From Cordilura impudica (taxonomy: Eukaryota; Arthropoda; Insecta; Diptera; Scathophagidae), in NCBI GenBank assembly GCA_963682025.1, contig OY821517.1:332363144-332427143 (forward strand): a DNA stretch of 64,000 nt, given 5' to 3'. This document shows, piece by piece, positions 13,301 to 28,300 of the stretch. The position numbers and the translations under genes are program-made. The notes beneath the pieces were generated by a model. It was not told the DNA's origin. It saw only the letters and a program-made list of their open reading frames with translations, and did no database searches. Position 1 is the first letter of the stretch. Each line of letters opens with the position of its first letter.

Positions 13301-16300
13301 CTCCTTAAAATCTATACCACTTACATTCGACCGAAAATGGAATACAACTCCCATATATGGGCGGGAGCTTCAAAGTCTATTTTGGAGCTACTGGACCGTG
13401 TACAAAGGAGGGCGTTGGCGCTCATCAATGACAGTAGGGTATCCAACTCTATTGATTCATTGGAACATCGTCGGAATGTGGGTTGTGTATCACTGTTCTA
13501 TAGATATTACCATGGGAAATGTTCTTCTGAGATTAGCGAACTTATTCTAAGTGCCCGAGTTTTGGTTCGCTCTACCCGCTTCTCTAGTAGATCACATCCG
13601 TTTGTAGTCTATTGTCCTGTTTACCGCACAACGCATTACTGAGAGAATTCGTTTATCAGTCGAACTAGCCTTGTGTGGAATAATCTCCCCGCAGAGGTCT
13701 TTCCTGACAGTTATAATCTAATAAAATTTAAGTCAAATATCCACAAACACTACTCCCTCTTTCGTCCTCCCCACAACCTATTTTCCTGAAATCAACACAA
13801 TGCACTGCATTTGTAGGGGGCACCCCCTGAGTGTTGGTTAATATAAAAAAAACCTGAAACTTGGTCGATAGACTTGCTGTGAAAAAAGATAAACTTTGAC
13901 ACATCACGCACAGTCACGAAGAGATTAAAACCTCACTTCCCCTCATCCGATCGATCTGAAACATTGTCCAACGACTTGTGGCCAAAGATTAATTTTAATA
14001 TAGTCACACACAGTCACGCCCAGTCACGGAGTTATTTAAACCCCATTTCCCCTCATCCAATCAATCTAAAACTTGGTCCATAGATTTGTTCTGACCAAAG
14101 ATAAATTTTCAAATAGTCACGCAGTCGCGTATAGTCATGGAGAGATTCAAAACTCATATGCATAAGGAAAAACTTTGTTTTTATTGGTTAGATTATTTAA
14201 TAGAAAAAGTAAATAAGGAGTTATTATCATTCACTGATAAAAGTTTCAAGTAGAAAAATTCAATAATTCTAAAAAAAATTTTCATAGAAAAATTGAATAG
14301 ACAATTTACTTCAAATGACTCAACTCCTCTTCGTTCTGACTCTTATGCAAATCTACCAGATTGCAATCTGGATTCTTTATTTAGTTTTTCCTGCGTTAAC
14401 CAGGAGGATGTTCTGGAAGCTTTTCTTTCCATAAAGTCAAAATCTATTGGTCTAGATGGTATGAATCCAATATTTATTAAAGCTATTTTACCACAGGTTT
14501 TACCCTATATCACTCATATTTTTAACACTATTTTTACAAAATCTATTTTCCCTGATTTGTGGAAATGGGCAAAAGTAATTCCCTTGTCGAAATCTAATAA
14601 AGAATACAGGCCAATTTCCGTACTTCCTTTTCTTTCGAAAGTTTTCGAAAAAATTATGAGCAAACAAATGAATGAACATATATCCAATAATAATCTTTTA
14701 TCATCTAAGCAATCTGGTTTTCGCAGGAAAAGAGGGTGTATCACTACTTTAATTGATGTATCGGAAGATCTTCGTTATATCGTTGACAGTGGTAATATTG
14801 CTTTTTTGACTTTATTGGACCAGTCTAAAGCTTTTGACTCAGTGGACCATGATATTCTTGTTAAAAAGCTTAAACATATTTTTGGTTATTCTGAAACCTC
14901 CTCTAAATTGATTAGCTCTTACCTTCGGAATAGAGAGCAAGTAGTTGTCTCTAAAGACAAGTCGTCTACCTCTGCGTCTTTAAGTAGGGGTGTTCCGCAG
15001 GGGTCTATACTTGGCCCTCTTTTGTTTTCTATTTACATAAATGATCTACCACGCGTAATTAATTCATGCCAAATGCACATGTACGCTGACGACGTTCAGT
15101 TATACACATCATGTAACGTACGAGATGTGGAAAATTGTGTACAGAACCTGAATACTGAACTGAACCACGTATTTGAATGGGCTAGGTTGAATTGTCTTAC
15201 CTTAAATCCGAAAAAATCTCAGTGCCTTGTTATTTTTAAAAAGATATATGATACCTCTTGTCTACCGAAAGTTAGTATTAATGGAGTGGATATCGCCTAC
15301 GTTGCGAATGCTAAAAACCTTGGATTAATTTTTAATAATACCCTAACGTGGAATGATCAAATTAACAAAGCTTCTGGAAAAGTTTATAGTATTCTCCGTA
15401 GTCTTTGGTCTTCTCAATACTTCACACCGCAGAAAATTAGATTTGTTCTTGGAAAATCGTTTATCTTACCTACGCTTTTATATGGTTGTGAATTGTTGTC
15501 AGGTTGTGATAGTGCAGACATGGGTAAACTTACACGCGTCTTTAAAAGTGTAGTTAGATATGTTTATGGTTTACGCAAATATGATAGTATCTCCGCTTTT
15601 CTAAATAAAATTTATGGCATTTCATTTGAAGACTATCATAAATTTAGAACTTTAGAACCCGTTTACCTTTTCGAGCGATTACTATTTACAAGATCTAACC
15701 GTAATAACTGTCTTGTACCAATATTGTACAATAGACAAATATCCGAAAGACACTTTTTTGTAAATGGCATACGTCTTTGGAACTCGTTACATACTTTAAA
15801 TAATCAACTTCACAAAATATCAAATACAACATCATTTTAGAAAGAACTTTTTAAACTTTTTCTCAATTGATTTTTAATACTTCATTTTAATTTCTTTAGT
15901 TAATTTAATTTTAATTTCTATATAATTTTTACCTGCTGTGCAGGATATTTTTACACTTTATTTTTACATTTTTTTTTTATTTTTTATATATTTTATATTA
16001 TATTTTATTTTATATTATTCTTCTAATTTTAATTTAAATTAAACTTACATACATTCTTCTTATTGAAAATTAATTTGTTATGACTAATGTTGTTTTATAA
16101 GATTTTAAATCTTGTTACATTAGGATTTTCATTAATAAAAAATTAATTTTAAAAAAAAAAAATTAAAAAAAAATTAATAAGAAAGGGCTTTACTTTTAAA
16201 TTTGTTTATTCAATTTTTATTAAAGATTGTTTACTGTTTAATATTTATTTTTTTTTAATTATGACCGGCTACCCGCTTTTTTCGTATTCGGTTAACCGAA

Positions 16301-19300
16301 AAAAAATATGTTTTTTGCAAACATTTCCGCTGAAATAAACCACATAGAAAATTTGAAAAGCCTATTGCCTTTTTTCAAAATATAACTAAATTCCAAAGCG
16401 TTACTGAATTTCTGGTTTGAGTCTCTGCTTAATTTGTAAAATTTATTTAAAAAATAATTGCGGTTATTAGCCCCAGTTGTTGTTTTTTATGAATTTTAAT
16501 TGTCATCGACAAATGCGATGCTAAAAGTTTGAAAGTTACAGGGTGGACAAAAAGTCACCATGGGGTTTAAAATTTAATAACTTTTTCGTTTTATATATTT
16601 TTTTTTTTTTTCAAATTATATAAATAACACCTGGAGAATAAATAATGGAGAGATTCACAACTTAACAAAGAACCAGAATAATAAAATTTTATTATTTAAA
16701 TCAGCGATCAATTATTTAACGCAAAGGGCATATCGTCGCCATTTTGGCGTCAGCGTCGAACCGGTAGAACACGTTTAATTTGCACTACGGAAAATATTGA
16801 ACGTGTAGAACAGTGTTAACGAAACACCAGAAACATTTACCAGAAGGCGTTCTACTCAGCTAGGTATTTCTCATACGTCACCACCGCGCATTTTAAAAAA
16901 GATTTACTGTCATTTCCATATGAGGTGCAATTGGTGCAAGAATTAAAACCCGTAGATCATCGGCAATGTCTACATATTGCAGTTAAATTTCAAGAGTTGG
17001 CCAGAAATTAAATCAACTTTATTGAGAATCTGATTATGAGGGATGAAGCTTATTTTCATTTGAATGGCGTTGTTAATAAGAGCCATTCATCACCGTCAAT
17101 TGGAACCCATTAGGTGTACAGTATGGTGTGGCATTACATCTGAAAATATCATTGGGCCTTACTTCTTCGAAAATGAATAAGGAAGTATTGTAACCGTAAA
17201 TGGAGAGCGGTATCGGTTTATGATAGAACATTTTTTACGTCCTGCTCTTGAAAATAGACCTGAGATGAGGTTTTAGCAGGTTGGAGCCACTGCCCAAGAC
17301 TCAAAGGTTCTTTTAAGGTAAATTTTTGGAGAGCGAAATTGATTGGTTCGCCAGATTTGTCATTTCAAAACAATCGAAGAAAGCTGAAAGCATATTTACA
17401 TTTTTAAAATATTGATAGAATTTTATATTTCAATAACGTGGATAATTTAATGATTTTAATGATTTTAAATACCAACCTGCTCAGTATGTCAATAAAACGT
17501 TTTCACTAAAAATGAGCAACCCAACTGACCTATTGAGGGATTGATCGTGATTTCCAGAGATGGACAGACGGACATTGCGATATCAACAACATTTGTTAGA
17601 AGGATCTAGAATACATATTTTTTATGAGTTCCAGATTTTTTTCTTATTATTACAAACAGAATGACATACTGGTGACATACTCTGCACACTTGTGCTGAGG
17701 GCATAATGAATTATGTGTTTTTAGGAACATACTCTACCGTCCAAAAGTATTTGTCATCCCTATAATATGTAGTTTCTCACTAATAGTTTCCGTTTAAAAT
17801 ATTTCATTCATTATTGTGTAAACAGTTTGCAATAAAAATTTTAGTTTTTTTAACAGGTAACAGAAATTAGCGTCTTTGGTGAAAAAGAGATTTTTTTTTG
17901 AAATCTCCTTATTGAGTAAAGGATTAGCGTGGGATCTTTACAAAACGACAGGTAGTGACAGATATTTAAATTTTTTTTACGAAAGAAAGTATAAATAATT
18001 GAAAAATGCTAATTGAAACACATTAAGCGAAAAACGGCCGTGTTATTACGTCGTAACTAAGACCAAAAACGTGAAAATGAAAATTTCAATTATTTGATTG
18101 AATTAAAAGAAAGTATGCCAAAAACTGAGGAGATTTCAATTGAAATTCGTCACCACATTCCTTCTCTAAAAAAATTGCGAAAAGCAAAGGAACTCAAAGT
18201 ATCAACTCGAACTGTCGACTATAGTGAAAATATTCAAAGAGGATGGTGAAATTGCGACTAAAAATCGAAGCAGTTGGTCTAGACTAACGTATAATAATAA
18301 TGACAAGTAAACGAAATCGTCGCCTAAAAGCTCCAGAAATAGCCACTCACATTAACAGCCGCCGAACTCCAAAGAACGACGCCTTATAACGGCTGACTTA
18401 AACGTCAGAATCGCCATGAAAAAACACATCTTCGCTCACAAAATAGAAGTAAAAGATTAGAGAGTGATAAAAAAATATGAAAACTGGGATTTCAACGACT
18501 GATGCAAGGTCCTTTGGTCCGATGAATCGAAGTTTCAAGTCTTGGGCTCCAAGAGGCGAGTTTTTGTGAGGCGCTCAGCTGGAGAACATACGTCGGATGC
18601 ATGCCTAGAGCAAACAGTTAAACACGTGGAGATTCCGTACTGGTTCCCAGTACAAAACTATCCTGAAAGATCGTGTCATGGTCACTGGATTATGTATTGT
18701 GGGTCGGAAATTCATATCTCAGCAGATAATAACCCAAAACATGGCGTAAAAGTTTGTAAACAGTATTTAGAGACCCAGGAAACTATTAAGTTGTGACGAA
18801 AAAAGTTCGATTATAACGTTATGGAAGGAGAACTGTTCGTCGAAGGAGATTGAACGATGTATAGGATGCAGCCATGTAATTATCCTTAAGTTGTTTAAAA
18901 ACCTGATAATTGCAGGTTTACGAGCAAGGAAGCCAAGGAAAAAAACAGTTTTAAACACAAAAATGCGTGTTACTCGGCTGAATTTTCCCAAACGACATAA
19001 AAATTGATCTCATAACGATTGGAGGAAGGTAATTTGTATAGAGGAATCAAAAATAAACCTAAACCAATCGGATTGTACCATGTATGTGCCATATTTCTGT
19101 TTAAAACTGGTTTTTTCCTTGGCTTCCTTGCCCGTAAACCGGCATCTGCGAATCTTCTGCGTACTGTATAAGCACTAATGTTTACTCCAAATTGTTTATT
19201 CATCTGAGAGCTCAACTCTGCTGAGAACGAAAATCGAGATCAAAGGCTTAAATTTTTTAAATAGATGAGCATTCTGAAGGTGATTTTTTTGTTTTTCAAT

Positions 19301-22300
19301 CCTGTCCCTGGAGACCTTTTCGTTGCTTTTTTGGCATCAAATTTGTTGAACTTAAGGATAGTTACATGGCTGCATCCAATCCTACCGGCAATCTCCCTCG
19401 ACGAGTAGTTCTCATTCCTTAACGTTATAATAGAACTTAATTCGTCACAACTTAATAATAGACGTTATAATAGAACTTAATTCGTCACAACTTAATTGTT
19501 TCATATTTAGTTGAATATTATTGGGTCGCACTTTAACGTGGATTGCAACGAAATTGAAAACAAAACGATGATTCTGCAAGCAACGTCTGCTAAGAACACT
19601 TTAAAAAAAAGGTTGGCTACCGAAAGTAAGCTACAAGTGCTAAAAAATTTAAAAAAAAAAAACTTATCCAAATAGAAATTATTGCGGAATGTCAAATACT
19701 TTTGAACGGTAGTGTATATTCCGTTTTATAGAGCATTTTTAAGCGCAATTATTTTTTGAGCATATTTTTAGTATTCCTGGCTACAAGTGTGAAATATACT
19801 GACTTTGACCAATAATTTTCATGACTAGGTTTAACTGACATTTCAAAAGCACAAGCTAAGATTTGATATAAACCTTTTTACAAAACGTCATGAAATTTAT
19901 TGGTTTGAGTCTCAGCTTTGTTTAATATCGCAGCAGAAATGACATTACCAAAATTCAGTGAAACCACCACAATATTTAATATCTCTAATTTGGCCAAATC
20001 ACTAATGACACTACGTTGTCAAAAGAAGTAAATAATATCGCTGTGAAGCGTGTAAATCTCCATGTAAAAAAATGCAATACTCTTTAAAATCAATAATTAT
20101 TTTAAATGTTGTTAGTTTGAATGTAAGGAATTAACCTATTTATTTTTCAGTTGGTATTGGCAACAAGTGTTTTCTATTTTCTTTGTTTTATTGTTTATGG
20201 CATTTTTAAATGCCCCATTACTAAATTGCTAAATTTCAAACTCACCTCATTTCCATATGCCATTAAATGATGCGTGGTTATTAATGATTTATAGACGACC
20301 ACCCAATTGGCATTTTGTGAGCGTTCAATAAGTAAATTCGCCAAATGTGGTATAGAAACATTGGGTTCATTTGTACAATGTACTAGATCTGTTAAAAGAG
20401 AGTGTAAATGGAAAACAAATATTAAAAATTTTTGGTTATAAAAACAATTATTAAAGATCATAAAATACATATTCAATAATCAGCTACAACTGTCATTGTA
20501 TAAAATTAAATTTATCAAAAAAAAAGTACACCATAGATTTCATATAAACAAAGACCGTTTTATATAAAACAGCGCAGATAATTTTGTGCATTTCAATATT
20601 TTTATTTATTATTTTCATATTGAAATGAGAAAGTCTTATCGCATCTGACATTAAGTAGCGAGAGGAAATGACATACATTTTTAAACTTGTATAAATATAA
20701 TCATTCTTTAAAACTGTTCTTCTTTCACAACAAAATGTCAAAATCGTAGAATTTCTATACTATATACCACTTTGTGGTTAGGGTACAATGACTTTGTGCT
20801 GATGTTTGTAACTACCAAAAATATTTGACATAGACCCTTCTTTTATTACACCAATTAACTCAGAATCACTTTCTGAGTCATTTTTGCAATGTACGACCGT
20901 TCGTCGGACGCATATATGAATATATTTTAATGAAATTTGGTATATTTTATGATTTCTGCAAAGCTTTTGATCTGGTTGATCATAAAATATTGATTAATAG
21001 GCAAGGCGATTTCTTGTGACCGATGTAACTTTGTCAGTTTTAAACCGATTTTGATGAAACATACTCATTTCAAAGGTATTTCTTTTTAGCTGTTCGCCAG
21101 TGTGTGTTTATTAAATTTGTTAATGTGTTTGCAAAAATTGTATATGAAAAGCTCTGTGTTGAATTGAAAAATAATTTTGGACATAAACCAATAGCGACAA
21201 TAACGCCTTTAGGCTCTTATTTCTGTGTGTTCATCAAATATTTGTTATGAAATAAATTTAATGAATTAAAACAATTAATAATAATTTTAGCGTATTTGTA
21301 AGCGGGACACACATTAAGGAGCAGCATGAAATCAATTATTCAGGAATTGTTATCCAAGGCATGGGCTGTTCAGTGAACAGCCAGTGAACAGAACAGTGCA
21401 CAGTGTTCACATTAAATATTTAAAAGCTAAGGATTCTTTTTAAGGTGAAGAGAAAATTGGATACAAGAAAAGAAATATTAATATACCAAGCATTAATCCC
21501 CAGTCGCTTAGAGTAGCTTGCAATAATTTATGCATATTATGGAAATATGCATATAATGCCGCCATACAGCTTTAAACCTTAACTGAGCGTCCACCGCGTT
21601 TAACAGTGTTGATAACACACTTTTAGCTCGCCATATTTTTCGAATTTTCTCTTATCTGTATTTAATATGTTGTCCCAGTAAGATACGGCCTCATATTTGT
21701 ATTTTAATCAAAATTCATAAGCTTGCTCTGATTCGCCTTGGACATGAATGGTTTCTTGCGCGGTATCCTTCCATTTTTGTGAAGCGATCTCGTTATGTTT
21801 TTTGATAAATTTAACTGCACTCTATGCTGGCTATTTTTTTTACTTCTCTGACTACAGCTCAAACTTCAGTAACACTAAGCCGTTTTGGGAGTCCATATCT
21901 CGGTAAATCTTCAACCTGATAGTGTTTGACGTATTAATCAATTATTTTTTATTGTGCAGTGATTCCTACACACAATTTCCCCAATTTCACGCAAGGATTT
22001 ACTTTTTTCTTTTAAATCTAATATAATTTTCCGAGTATCCGATGATTTTTGCTTCCATGTAGTGAGATTACTTTCTTTTGCATCTTTTTAGTTGTTATTA
22101 ATTTATTATATTATATTAAAAAAATTTATGAAAACTAGTCAGTCCGTCTATCCGATTTTCTTAATTTTTCTTCTTAATGAAAGTTATTTAGACACAGATA
22201 TGTTATCAATCATTGAAATTTACTTAACTCCTACCTTACTCAAGTTATGTATACTCAAACGCGATTCTTCCCTGTACATTTCTTATGGGACACATTCACT

Positions 22301-25300
22301 CAAGCAATTCGAATTCTCATAGCTCCTCTTCTAATGAATGGATCTTGATCGTTTCACTCTCAGAACACTCAGTGGATCAAGCTCTCTTTTTTGAGCTATC
22401 AACTGCTTAAATTCGTTGAGCTTGAGGAAAGTTATGCGTGCACAATCAACTTTACATTCAATTTTTTCAATATTTTCCTTCACTGAAACCTCTATAACTA
22501 GAGTTCTAATTAACGTAGGCTGTTGACACAAGTTTAAGAACACTCAATGGATCAAGCTCTTTCTTTTGCTTAAATTCGTTGAGTTTGAGGAAAGTTATGC
22601 GTGCGCAATCAACTTTGTATTATGCAACACGCAAGTTAACGTACAGATATCATATTGCATAACACATACCCTATGTTGAATTGTGAATTGCCAAAAATTT
22701 GAATACCTTTAGGTGGCATACAAGGTGACCTTTATTTCTTTATGTTCAACAAATATTTGTAATGAAATAAACTTAATGAATTAAATAGATTAAAAAACAT
22801 TGAAAGAAATAATTTGAATGATAAAATAAAATTTCCTAGAATTTGCACTCGAATTTCGAGGGCTGGGCTCTGCTAGTATCAACTTAAAATGATTTTTAAT
22901 AAAGTTTAACACGTGAACGGTACAAATTTGACACAAAAAGTTTAAGTTCTTCCCCGAAATACAAAAAAACTAAGTGCTTAAGTATTACCATTGTTTACTT
23001 TATTTTGCCGCGTAAATGTGATGCACTTTCACTTTCTAAAGATTTGGTCAATGTTGCCACTTGATTTTTATAGTAGTCAATTTCTAAATGGTATAATAAT
23101 AAACTCTGTAATATTACTTTTTATCGTGAGCCAATAATAACTTTGTAATAAGATAATTTAAAGATAAAAAATTGGTTGATTATAAGTTATATCGACCTTT
23201 TTTGGGAAATATTTGTTAAGATTTTTAGAAATGTCTAAAGTGGACTTCTAAGGTCGTTAGTTTTCAAAATAAATAAAAGACTATTTATTCATTATTCATC
23301 CGACGTTTCGTTGGAGATTCCCAACATCCTCAGGGATAATTTTATTAATATATAGTCTTTTTGTCAAATTAAATACATTTAATTCGCAATATATTCTGTT
23401 TTACATACACAACATAAAACATAAAATTAGTTTAAAAGAAATGTAGAACATAAAAGTAAATATCACAGTGAAAATCATCTTAAATTAGTATCACAGCTGA
23501 AGTTAGAAACTAAAATAAAACGCTAGACATTTCTAAAAATCTTAACAAATATGAAGAATTGGTGTTTACTTTTTTTGACGCCACAGTATAACATTTTATA
23601 TTTATATTATTAAAATAATTACGAACTGAATAGTTTTTTTTTTTTTTTTGCTTTTTAAGCCATCTTTGGCGCGGGACAACTTAGAGCTAAGTATTGAAAT
23701 TAATTGTAAATGAAATTAAAAATTAATTTAAAGAAATAATAATAATAAAAACAAGTAAGAAAATTATAGTCGGTCTAGGCCGACTATATGATACCCTATA
23801 CCATGCGTTTAGAGACTCTATCTCATAGGCCCAACTAACTGGACATAGAAAATAAGCATAAACCAAATTTGAGTGGGATTTTTATTAATTTTTTTGGCTG
23901 CAGATATGAAAAAGTTTATATCGGATGCTATATCTATATGGGGACTAGGCCCAAAAAATCCTGACTATGTTTGGTAAAGTCTCTTGTATTTTGCAGATAT
24001 ATATACAAACAAAATTTGAGAAGAATCAGTGCAATATTTTTGTTTTTTGATAGATTTAAGTGAATATCGGGAAGCAGCTCTATACTGGGAATATGACTAA
24101 GAGTTGTACAATAGGGATCATTTTTGGACTACTGATTAATGGATGTAATATATACATACAAACCCAATTTGACTAAGATTTGTATGATAATTTGGATCTT
24201 ATGGCAATATATGTTGATTTCATAGGGGTCATTTGTATGGGGGCTAGGTCTGAACATGGACCGATTCTCACAATTTCAATAGCGTTCATCCCATGGCCGA
24301 TAAAAGATCAAATACCAAATTTCATCAAAATATATTCATATTTGCGACCTGCAGTTTGATTACAAGCTTTACATGGACACACAGACGGACGGACGGACGG
24401 ACGGGCGGACATCGTTAAATCGAATCAAATAGTGATTCTGTTTCGATCGATATAATTAAAGATGGGTGTAGGTTAAATATTTTTGGTTGTTACAAACAGC
24501 AGCACAAAGTCATTATACCCAAACCACATAGTGGTATAGGGTATAAAAAGCTTCTATCGACCATAGGACGAATGCTATGTTCAGACCTAGTCTTATACAA
24601 ATGACTTCTATGAGATCGACTTAAATTGCCAAAGAGAACCAAATTATCATATAGATCTCGTTCAAATTGGGTTTGAGTGTATTTATTACATCCATAAATC
24701 AGCGGTCTAAGAATAAACCGTATAGGACAATACAGGTTTCATTTGAATTTGGTGCGTACATGTTTTTGCAAAAAAGAAGTGATCAACAATTATGGTCCAC
24801 TTTTAGATCTAGTCCCCATATACTACATGGAGTGAAAACTCCATGGCCTAACATAAAGATGTGTGACAAGAGCCAATTTTTTCTGTTTATTCAGTATATA
24901 AAATATGATGCTGCTTTTAAAGTTTGAGAAAGAATGGATTGCAAAGAGTTTCATGTTTTGATTAAACATTGTTCTTTGGTGGGAAAAAATACTGTCCAAG
25001 CAAAAGTATGGATTGATTAACATTATGGTGAATCTTCGCCGTCAAATTCAATGGTTGAAAAGTATTATTCGCAACTTAAACGTACGAGCACAAATGATGC
25101 AGATCGACCTGGTCGTCAAAATGAGGCAGTTACCGAAGAAAACATAAGAAAAGTGCATCAGGTTGTATTGGATGATCGAAAAATTAAAGTGAGTGAGTTT
25201 GCTGGCACCATAAAGATATCAACAGAGCGAGCTCGGCATATGTTACGTGATCATTTAAATATGTAAAAGCTTTCTGTTCAATGGGTGTCGCGATTTTTAA

Positions 25301-28300
25301 CAGCTAAACAAAAACTGAAACGTGTTTTTGGAGATGTTTGAACTAAATTCAACTGAATTTTTACGTCGATTTAAAACAATAGATGAGACGTGGATTCATT
25401 ATTATACACCGGAGACAGTCTGCGGAGTGGTTACAAGCATGCGAAAGCCGACCAAAGCGGCCAAAGATTCTACAGTCGGCTGTTTTTTGGAATGCACCTG
25501 GTCTAATGTGTATTGATTACTTGGAGAAAGGAAAAGCAATAACTGCCAACTGGATGAAAAAATTAAGAAAAAACGACCTCAGTTATATAAGAAAAAAATC
25601 TTGTACCATCATGACAATGTACCGGCGCATTCATCTGCTTTGGCTTCAGAAAAATTTAAGTCTTTACATTACGAATTGCTTTCCCACGCCCCGTATTGTC
25701 CAGATCTAGCCTCCAGCAAATATTATTTGTTCTCAAACTTGAACGAGATTTTCTACAAATGAAGAAGTCAGATCAGAGACGGAAGCCTATTTTTAAGAGT
25801 TTGAAAATCGTATTTTTTCAAATGTATCAAGATGTTAGAGGATCGTTGGAAGAAGTGCATTTCATTTAACGAAGATGACGAAGAATCTAAAATACTGGAT
25901 TTTCAATGCTAGGCCATGGACTTTTCACTCCATGTAGTAAATATAGCATCCGATATGAACTTTTTCAAATCTGCAGGCAAAAAAATTCATAAAAATTCCA
26001 ATCAGATTTGGCTTATGTTTATTTTTTATACCCAATTAGTTGGACCTAAGTCGGTCTGGACCGACTATAATATATATTCTTATTTGTTTATAATTTTATA
26101 AACTACATATTTTACTTTTTACTCCCTTTATGTTAACTCGTAGTGTCTGCTTGTCGACAAAACTTTGAATCGATTTTTAACCCTTTTTCCGTGATACAGT
26201 CAAGCTGAAACTTTGCAGGCAGACTCGAGACGACGATAAAAATTTTTGATTTTTGACATAAATATTTTTCTAGACATGTTTAATTTTCAATCAATCGATT
26301 ATTTAATTACATGATGGTAAATTAATTAATATATAAAGGGAGTATAATAAAAACTTGGTTTTTATTGGTTGGTTTTTTAATCACATATATATTTTTTTTC
26401 AAGAAGACAAAGATTATTTATATAATTGTCCTTCACTGCAACCATTTTATATATATTTACCTTCTACACTGACTACATGACTGATTGACTTACTGACTGA
26501 CTCACTGATATGTAACATATTATAATTGTTGAATTAATTATTAGGTATACGCAATGTATACATAATCAGCCCAATTCTAAACAAAAATTCCGCATGAAAT
26601 TTCTCACTTCTCCCTTTTCCCCTATTATGAATAAAAATTCCTTCGGAAAAAAATTCGAGGGGGAAAAAGTAGTTATTCTCAATGCACTTGAATATTCCCT
26701 CAAAAAATTTCCCTTGCAAAACAGACGGGAGTTTATATAAAAATGTAAGAAGTATTTTAATAAAAAAAATTTAAATAAAAAAAATAATTTTTTAAATTTA
26801 AATAAAAAAAATAATTTTTTTTTCTGATTCTGATTCAATTTTCAATAAAATAAAAAACGAAAGGGTTTTTCTTTTCCTTTCGGTAAACATTGTTTACCAT
26901 CTTCAGGGGACTTTTAAAAATTAAATAATCTGTTCAAAAAACCTTTCACCACTATAGTGCACTGTCGAATGTTTATTCATCGTTTGTTTATTTTGAATAA
27001 TTAATATTTTATTAATCTTGTAGTCTGAAGACCACAAATAAAGCCAAACTTCAACTTTTGTTAAGTTTAATGAGAGCCAATTCAGGCATAGATTCAGCCC
27101 GCAATTGACTTCTAGCAATCCTTTAGCCATTTCGTCGTTGTTGTTCTACAACACCAATTTCCTCCACGAGTGCTCGCATCATAGCTATGCTGTTCATTTT
27201 TTATTTAATTTTTCTTTCAAATAAATTTATTTTCGTTTGCACACACAAAAAAAAAATAGAAAATTAATTGTCAATAAGCAAAACAACTGGCTTCGAAATT
27301 CGATGATGCCACTTATTAATTTTTTTGTTCACACGGAATTTATAATTGGAGAATTTTTTTCTCGAGAAAAGTATTTTCCGTGAGAAAGAAATTCCTTGAG
27401 AATATTCGTAATTGGGCTGAATTTTATTATCTATAATATTAATAGGCTAGACGATTTTTTGTTACCGATGTTTTGTTCTACCGTTTTATCCCGATGTCGA
27501 AAAAACGTATATTATTTGAAAGGTATTTCTTTTTAGCTGTTCAACAGATTTACAGTTTTTTAAATCTTTTCCTTTATTTTGATTAAATTGCATTTACATA
27601 AAATTATACATATGCTTCATTCACAATAATGATAAACCAAAATTGTGTTGGTTTGTGAATTGGCTAAGTTGAAAAATAAAGTTGTCTAGAAATTGCACTC
27701 GAATTTCGAGCGCTGGAATCTGCTAGTATTATACTAATGGACGCCTTAGCAGCCTTACTAACTATTTGACAAGAAAATGGTACAAAAATTTACAATGCTG
27801 CAATTTATGTTGTTGGGAAATATTTTATCATAATTCATGGCAATGTTCATGTTCAAGTCAGAGAAACAAAATGAGACAAAACGCGAAGTGGGCAAGTTAT
27901 GTTTAGACATTTCATTTCCAAAATGTCTTTGAACCGCAAACAACAAAAACGCGTTTTTGTACTCAATGCTTTAAAAGAGTTAAAAAAACTAAAAATACAA
28001 ATTGAAGAAGAAGAAAATTAAAGAAAAAGCACGAGATTTTGGGTGAATCCTTTTTTAGAATGAAATTAATAATTTCGCTTTTATTTAATTTAAATTGCGC
28101 TATTTTAATATACTTAAACGTCAAAATCGAAGGAAACTTCAAATTAAGGGCTATGTTTTTGTCAGACTTTCTGTCATGGCAAGAAGTTGGATTTTTTAGT
28201 CATGACATGAACATTAGCGGTATCCACTAGCCATTGACTTGAACATTGCCATGAATTATGGCTAGTCGAGACACAATGATAATTATGAAAGTAGTATAAG

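Noticed and set aside
26566..26838. 90-codon Phe/Lys-rich minus-strand frame
   Set aside because: Translation of A/T-run sequence inside an inverted-repeat element; no domain.
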